This document shows, in pieces, positions 60,301-64,000 of a stretch of DNA of 64,000 nucleotides; within the stretch, counting starts at the first letter, position 1, and every line of letters begins with the position of its first letter. The notes beneath the pieces are model-generated. The model was not told the DNA's origin and ran no database searches. It saw nothing but the letters and a program-made list of their open reading frames with translations. The translations under genes and the position numbers were made by a program. The stretch spans positions 12,085,395-12,149,394 of the forward strand of contig OZ022577.1 in the NCBI GenBank assembly GCA_963669155.1. Direction: 5' to 3'. This DNA is from Arbacia lixula (lineage: Eukaryota > Echinodermata > Echinoidea > Arbacioida > Arbaciidae).

Positions 60301-62140
60301 TGGCTATGTGCTACAAGTTTATCAGGTTCCTTCTCAACAGAGTTCCATACCTCGCGCCATTTTTAAATTAGATGTCATGAGAATTGATGTAGGATTAGAG
60401 GAAAAGAGACATTGGAGTCTATATCACTTTCTGTGAAAGTTTGTTAATAGACATAGAAATGGTTGTATATGTAGGACCATTGGGGCAAATGTGTACCTGT
60501 ATGCTTATTGTGATATGAGGACTTTTGCATTTGTTGAATGTGGAATTTTATATGTTTGATGTACCTATTTGTGTACAAGGAGAAAATAAGTACATGGTAT
60601 AACATTTTACTAATTCTGTACTGATCCTGCACATGAGCAGCCTGGTTTAATTCCACTCAGATACTTAGTAGCATGATTCCCATAAGATCTCAAATAGACA
60701 ATATACAACAGGCTATGACTAAACTTCAGATACCTGAAAGGACACAATTAAGCCTCAACCCTTTTGTAACTGCAGTATCATGGCAAGTTTTCACATCCTA
60801 ACTGGATCAGGATTCTCAAAGCCAGAAAATCTAACAGTAAGTAACGGGTTAAGTTCACTTATTGCTGGTAATCTTCATTTGAAAATGTAAGATTTTGTTA
60901 GCTGTTCTGGTCTCAGTTATTTACTATACGTTAGTGCATTAAACTTGTTGTCAAAGGTACTAAATAGGAGAGGTGATTATGTTTTCAATTATATTATGTT
61001 TTGCTATCATGCCTTGCCATATTTATTCTTCAATAATGGAAAACATGGGGTGAAAAGTATCCATTCCTTGGTTATTACATGATGTCATGATTAATTATGA
61101 AAACACAAAATTATAATTATGAACTCAAGTTTGCTTTGTAATTGTACAGTGCAAGTTTATTGTATTTCATTCTGTGCATGGTCTTTGTCAGGGCTTGACT
61201 GGTGCATAAAAGTGGGTATTGTTTCACAATAAACACATTTTGTTTATCTTTTTTCTTCACTTGAAAGTTGGCTTTATATAATCAGTGGCGGATTCGGGGG
61301 GGGGGGGGGGGGTTGTAAGATATGCCATGCTCCACACTTCTATGTGTTGTAACCCGCCTTCACCCCTCCAAGAAAAAACCCCCACAAAAATGACCGCATC
61401 ATGCACACATATTCGTCTATATATATATTTTTCCAGTGCAGGAGTGCACAAACCCATATTTTTTCATTGTAGATTATGTTATTGTGAATTTTAAGCAAAT
61501 CTGTTTATGGCGGAGCCCTTAACATAACAGAGTACATGCAAAGTGATAAACAACAAACATTCAAAGGAAATCAATGTAACAATACCATTATAAGAAAGCT
61601 GATTCTGCATTTAATTTTGATTGTATGGATGTTTGCTTTATATATTTTTTAAGGAAACCATGTTTTTGGGGTTGGTGGGCATTCGTAGTTTGTGAAGATT
61701 TTAGTTTTTACCACACTCCCATTTTGCTCTGCGTCATTCTACTCTCTGCTTGTTCAAAGATTCACGAGTTGGTTAGGGTAGATCTGGATTGGTCAATTCC
61801 CTTCAAGAACATGTGGAGTCAAACTTAAAAAGCGTTGGACATGTTCTTTGGAAATGAAGTATATGAAGTATATGTGTTAACAAAATCCATAACAGCACTG
61901 GTGCTGACAAATATGCATGAGTGTGGAACATCCAGTCATTGAGCATTGTGGAAAGCTATTTGGAAATGTGAATTGTTATTGCTTTGTCAAATTATTATTT
62001 TTTTTTTAAGTTAGGAGTTTGATGTGTCCCTAAATTAATCTTAGTTCATACAGGAATGCCAAGAATGCCTTTTTGGCCTAATTGTGCAACTTTCTATTTG
62101 TAGGATTTACATCCATGTGTCAAAGGTCAAATACAATAAA
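57394..62140 (+). other. probable ZNF410 3' UTR and downstream region
   Basis: AT-rich, no supported exon. AATAAA at 61228-61233 is followed by T-rich sequence. AATAAA at 62135-62140 is followed within about 55 nt by a GT-rich stretch (GGTGTGAATGTGTTTTTG). Either could be the 3' end; the UTR would then be 3.8 or 4.7 kb. Confidence 0.4.
62135..62140 (+). promoter_or_regulatory. candidate polyadenylation signal
   Basis: Canonical AATAAA with a GT-rich downstream element at about 62191-62219, the best combination seen after the ZNF410 stop. Confidence 0.35.
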
Positions 62141-63919
62141 GTATTATTACTTGGGTGAATTATTGGAAGAAATGCTGTATATCTAGAAGATGGTGTGAAT
62201 GTGTTTTTGTATTTGTTGTATGATTTTGGGTATGAACAACTTAAAATGTCAAATTATAGTGGAACCTATCATGCTCAACATGAAAATATTTTGTAGGCTT
62301 CTTGATTGTACCAATGGAAATAAATATGTAAATGTACAAGTCATTCTTCTTTCTTCCATCTTTTTTTTTCACTCCCCCCCCCCCCACCCCCGTCTGTGAA
62401 CTGCCTGAACAGTGTGTGTGTTTCATTATGAGTGTTGGCTACGAGAACTACGAGAACCTGTTTATAGGGCACATATTTTTTTTTTTTTTTCAATTGCATC
62501 GCTAAAGCGAAACAATTCTCATAGGATAATTGGTTTTGTACTATAATTTCTTATTCTGTACGAATCTTTGCTCTTGTGTTATGTTTTTGTGAATTATCTG
62601 TGAGATAAAGGTTTAGTGTGATGTATCGTGAATGCCAGTTGGACAGGGTGTGTTTATCGAGCCTCATGACTGGGACAGGGTTTGTTTTCAGAACACAAAT
62701 ACAGTATGGGCCAGAGTATGTTTTCGAAACATAAGTATTGGCACAAGTATGTAACTAACAAATTTAGCTGTAGCACAGGCATATTATGAAAAAAAAATTA
62801 TAAGTATTCCTGCAGTACCTATATCATTTACCTTAGGAGATACCTTTTGGTGCATTATGTTGGGACAAGGTGTCCTATAGTTAGGGAAATTCAATATGGG
62901 ACAGGATCACATTCAAAAGGTACCAGGGAGGTGGGGGATGTTTCACTAAGCTGTTCTTAAGCTAAAACGATTTTACACACATGGTGACCCTTTCTTTTGC
63001 TAAATGAGATACCCCAATTTGTTCCTGTTCTAACCTAGTGGGAGTTATTTTCTATCAATCCTAATCAAATTTGACAAATCATAAACTTTGTATTCAGAAA
63101 AGTATTTACAAGAAGTGTAATCTATAATTTTATAAGATTTGAACTTAAGCTGGTGAGAATCAAATCATTGAGAATCTGATTTAGCACAAGAAAGTGTCAC
63201 CAGTCATGTGTTAAGTCATTTTTAGCTTGAAAATAACTTGGTAAAACACCCCCAGGACGCTTTCCGGTTCATACATGCCCCCACAAAGGAGAAGGACTTC
63301 TTTTTTTTGGGGGGGGGGGGGGCTGGCTACACTGGGGTATATATAGAGCTCAAACAGATAAAGAGTAAGGGACTAATGTGACTTTATATCCACACAATTT
63401 ATACAAATGCATTTTTCCATTTCAGAAACCATACTTCTTTTGCTAATTATCATAATAATGGTATCACACTGGTTCGTAGAATCACGTAGGTGTGGTAGAA
63501 CCATTGACCCTACATGGTAGAACCATTAACCCTACATGGTAGAACCATACATGGCATTATACGGTAGATATCTACTGTAGATTATGCACATGAACGCAGC
63601 TGGCTCGCTGCAGGTAGCTCCGTACTAGCTCTGTATTCACGCCATCTACGTTCATTGCATGCACTGGCTCGTACGCGAGAGGAGGATAGGATGCAGTGCA
63701 GTGCTCCGCGATTCTCCCTGCATACGGCAACTCAGAATCACATTTCATTAAATCTGTAAGTTTTCCAATCACTTTCTTCTAAATTTAACTGCACCAGGTT
63801 GCTCAGTTCAACATTTTAGCACAAGCGGGTGATAAATACATGTATGTTATACTCGAAACGTATATTTATGCAATGCCTCAGCTACCGCTTACCGCTCCCA
63901 GCCCGTGTTGGCGTCCGCC
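62141..63919. other. intergenic, no gene seen
   Basis: Contains a poly-C run at 62375-62391, a T-rich run at 62478-62490, a diverged copy of the 1021 repeat at 63136-63195, poly-G at 63309-63322, and three short direct repeats TGGTAGAACCAT at 63495-63550. CpG content rises from about 63590. Confidence 0.5.
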
Positions 63920-63969
63920 ATGCTTTTCCGCTCGGGTCCGGGTCGGCTCAGCCAGCTGGGTGCTAAGTG
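63920..63969 (+). CDS. candidate first coding exon at window edge (unidentified)
   Basis: The ATG at 63920 in a CpG-rich region (preceded by GCGTCCGCC) opens MLFRSGPGRLSQLGAK and runs to TG followed by GTAGGT, a possible donor (phase 2); without splicing a stop follows at once. The peptide is basic and Ser/Leu-rich with no acidic residue, like a mitochondrial presequence. The rest of the gene would lie beyond 64000. I do not recognise it. Confidence 0.3.
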
Positions 63970-64000
63970 GTAGGTGCTCTCGAGCATAAATGTGCCAAAG

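Noticed and set aside
1..64000. CRISPR arrays, operons, ribosome binding sites, rRNA or tRNA genes
   Set aside because: The window is eukaryotic; no regular spacer array was seen, and no cloverleaf or rRNA sequence was recognised by eye. A tRNAscan run would be needed to exclude tRNA genes fully.

Overview
The window is eukaryotic, AT-rich and intron-rich. It fits a marine invertebrate deuterostome, most likely an echinoderm such as a sea urchin. The grounds are introns of roughly 0.3-8 kb, a very high density of short palindromic non-autonomous DNA elements, abundant TACATGTA-like words, and three genes that read as orthologues or homologues of vertebrate proteins. The species call is inference; only the metazoan nature is secure.

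Layout. Positions 1-20 kb hold no gene I can establish. They contain LINE reverse-transcriptase fragments (1.4-1.74 and 2.4-2.75 kb, minus strand), many inverted-repeat elements, a large CT-rich tract (4.19-4.66 kb) and a few weak first-exon candidates. Positions 20.3-29.9 kb carry a BTB/BACK gene resembling BTBD17, with two coding exons separated by an 8.1 kb intron full of repeats. Positions 29.9-36.1 kb are intergenic, ending in a long-terminal-inverted-repeat element beside a CpG-rich promoter region. Positions 36.37-43.59 kb carry a complete seven-exon orthologue of RTRAF (C14orf166/hCLE), 239 residues. Positions 48.5-57.4 kb carry a multi-exon orthologue of the zinc-finger factor ZNF410, with six C2H2 fingers instead of the five in human, then a histidine-rich tract and an eleven-copy peptide repeat. 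Positions 57.4-64 kb are probable 3' UTR and intergenic DNA, with a CpG-rich candidate first exon at the right edge.

All three genes lie on the plus strand in tandem. Their exon-intron structures were built by hand: every proposed exon joins in phase with GT/AG sites, and the spliced RTRAF and ZNF410 products align along most of their length with the human proteins as I know them. RTRAF acts in RNA metabolism (tRNA ligase complex, RNA polymerase II contact). ZNF410 in vertebrates is a highly specific activator of CHD4. The BTB/BACK protein is a probable protein-interaction adaptor. They do not form a known pathway together.

The most notable points are the extra zinc finger and novel C-terminal repeat of the ZNF410 orthologue, a long near-perfect RNA hairpin inside an RTRAF intron, a telomere-like tract inside a small element with perfect 23-bp terminal inverted repeats, and an inverted 0.35 kb repeat pair flanking RTRAF.
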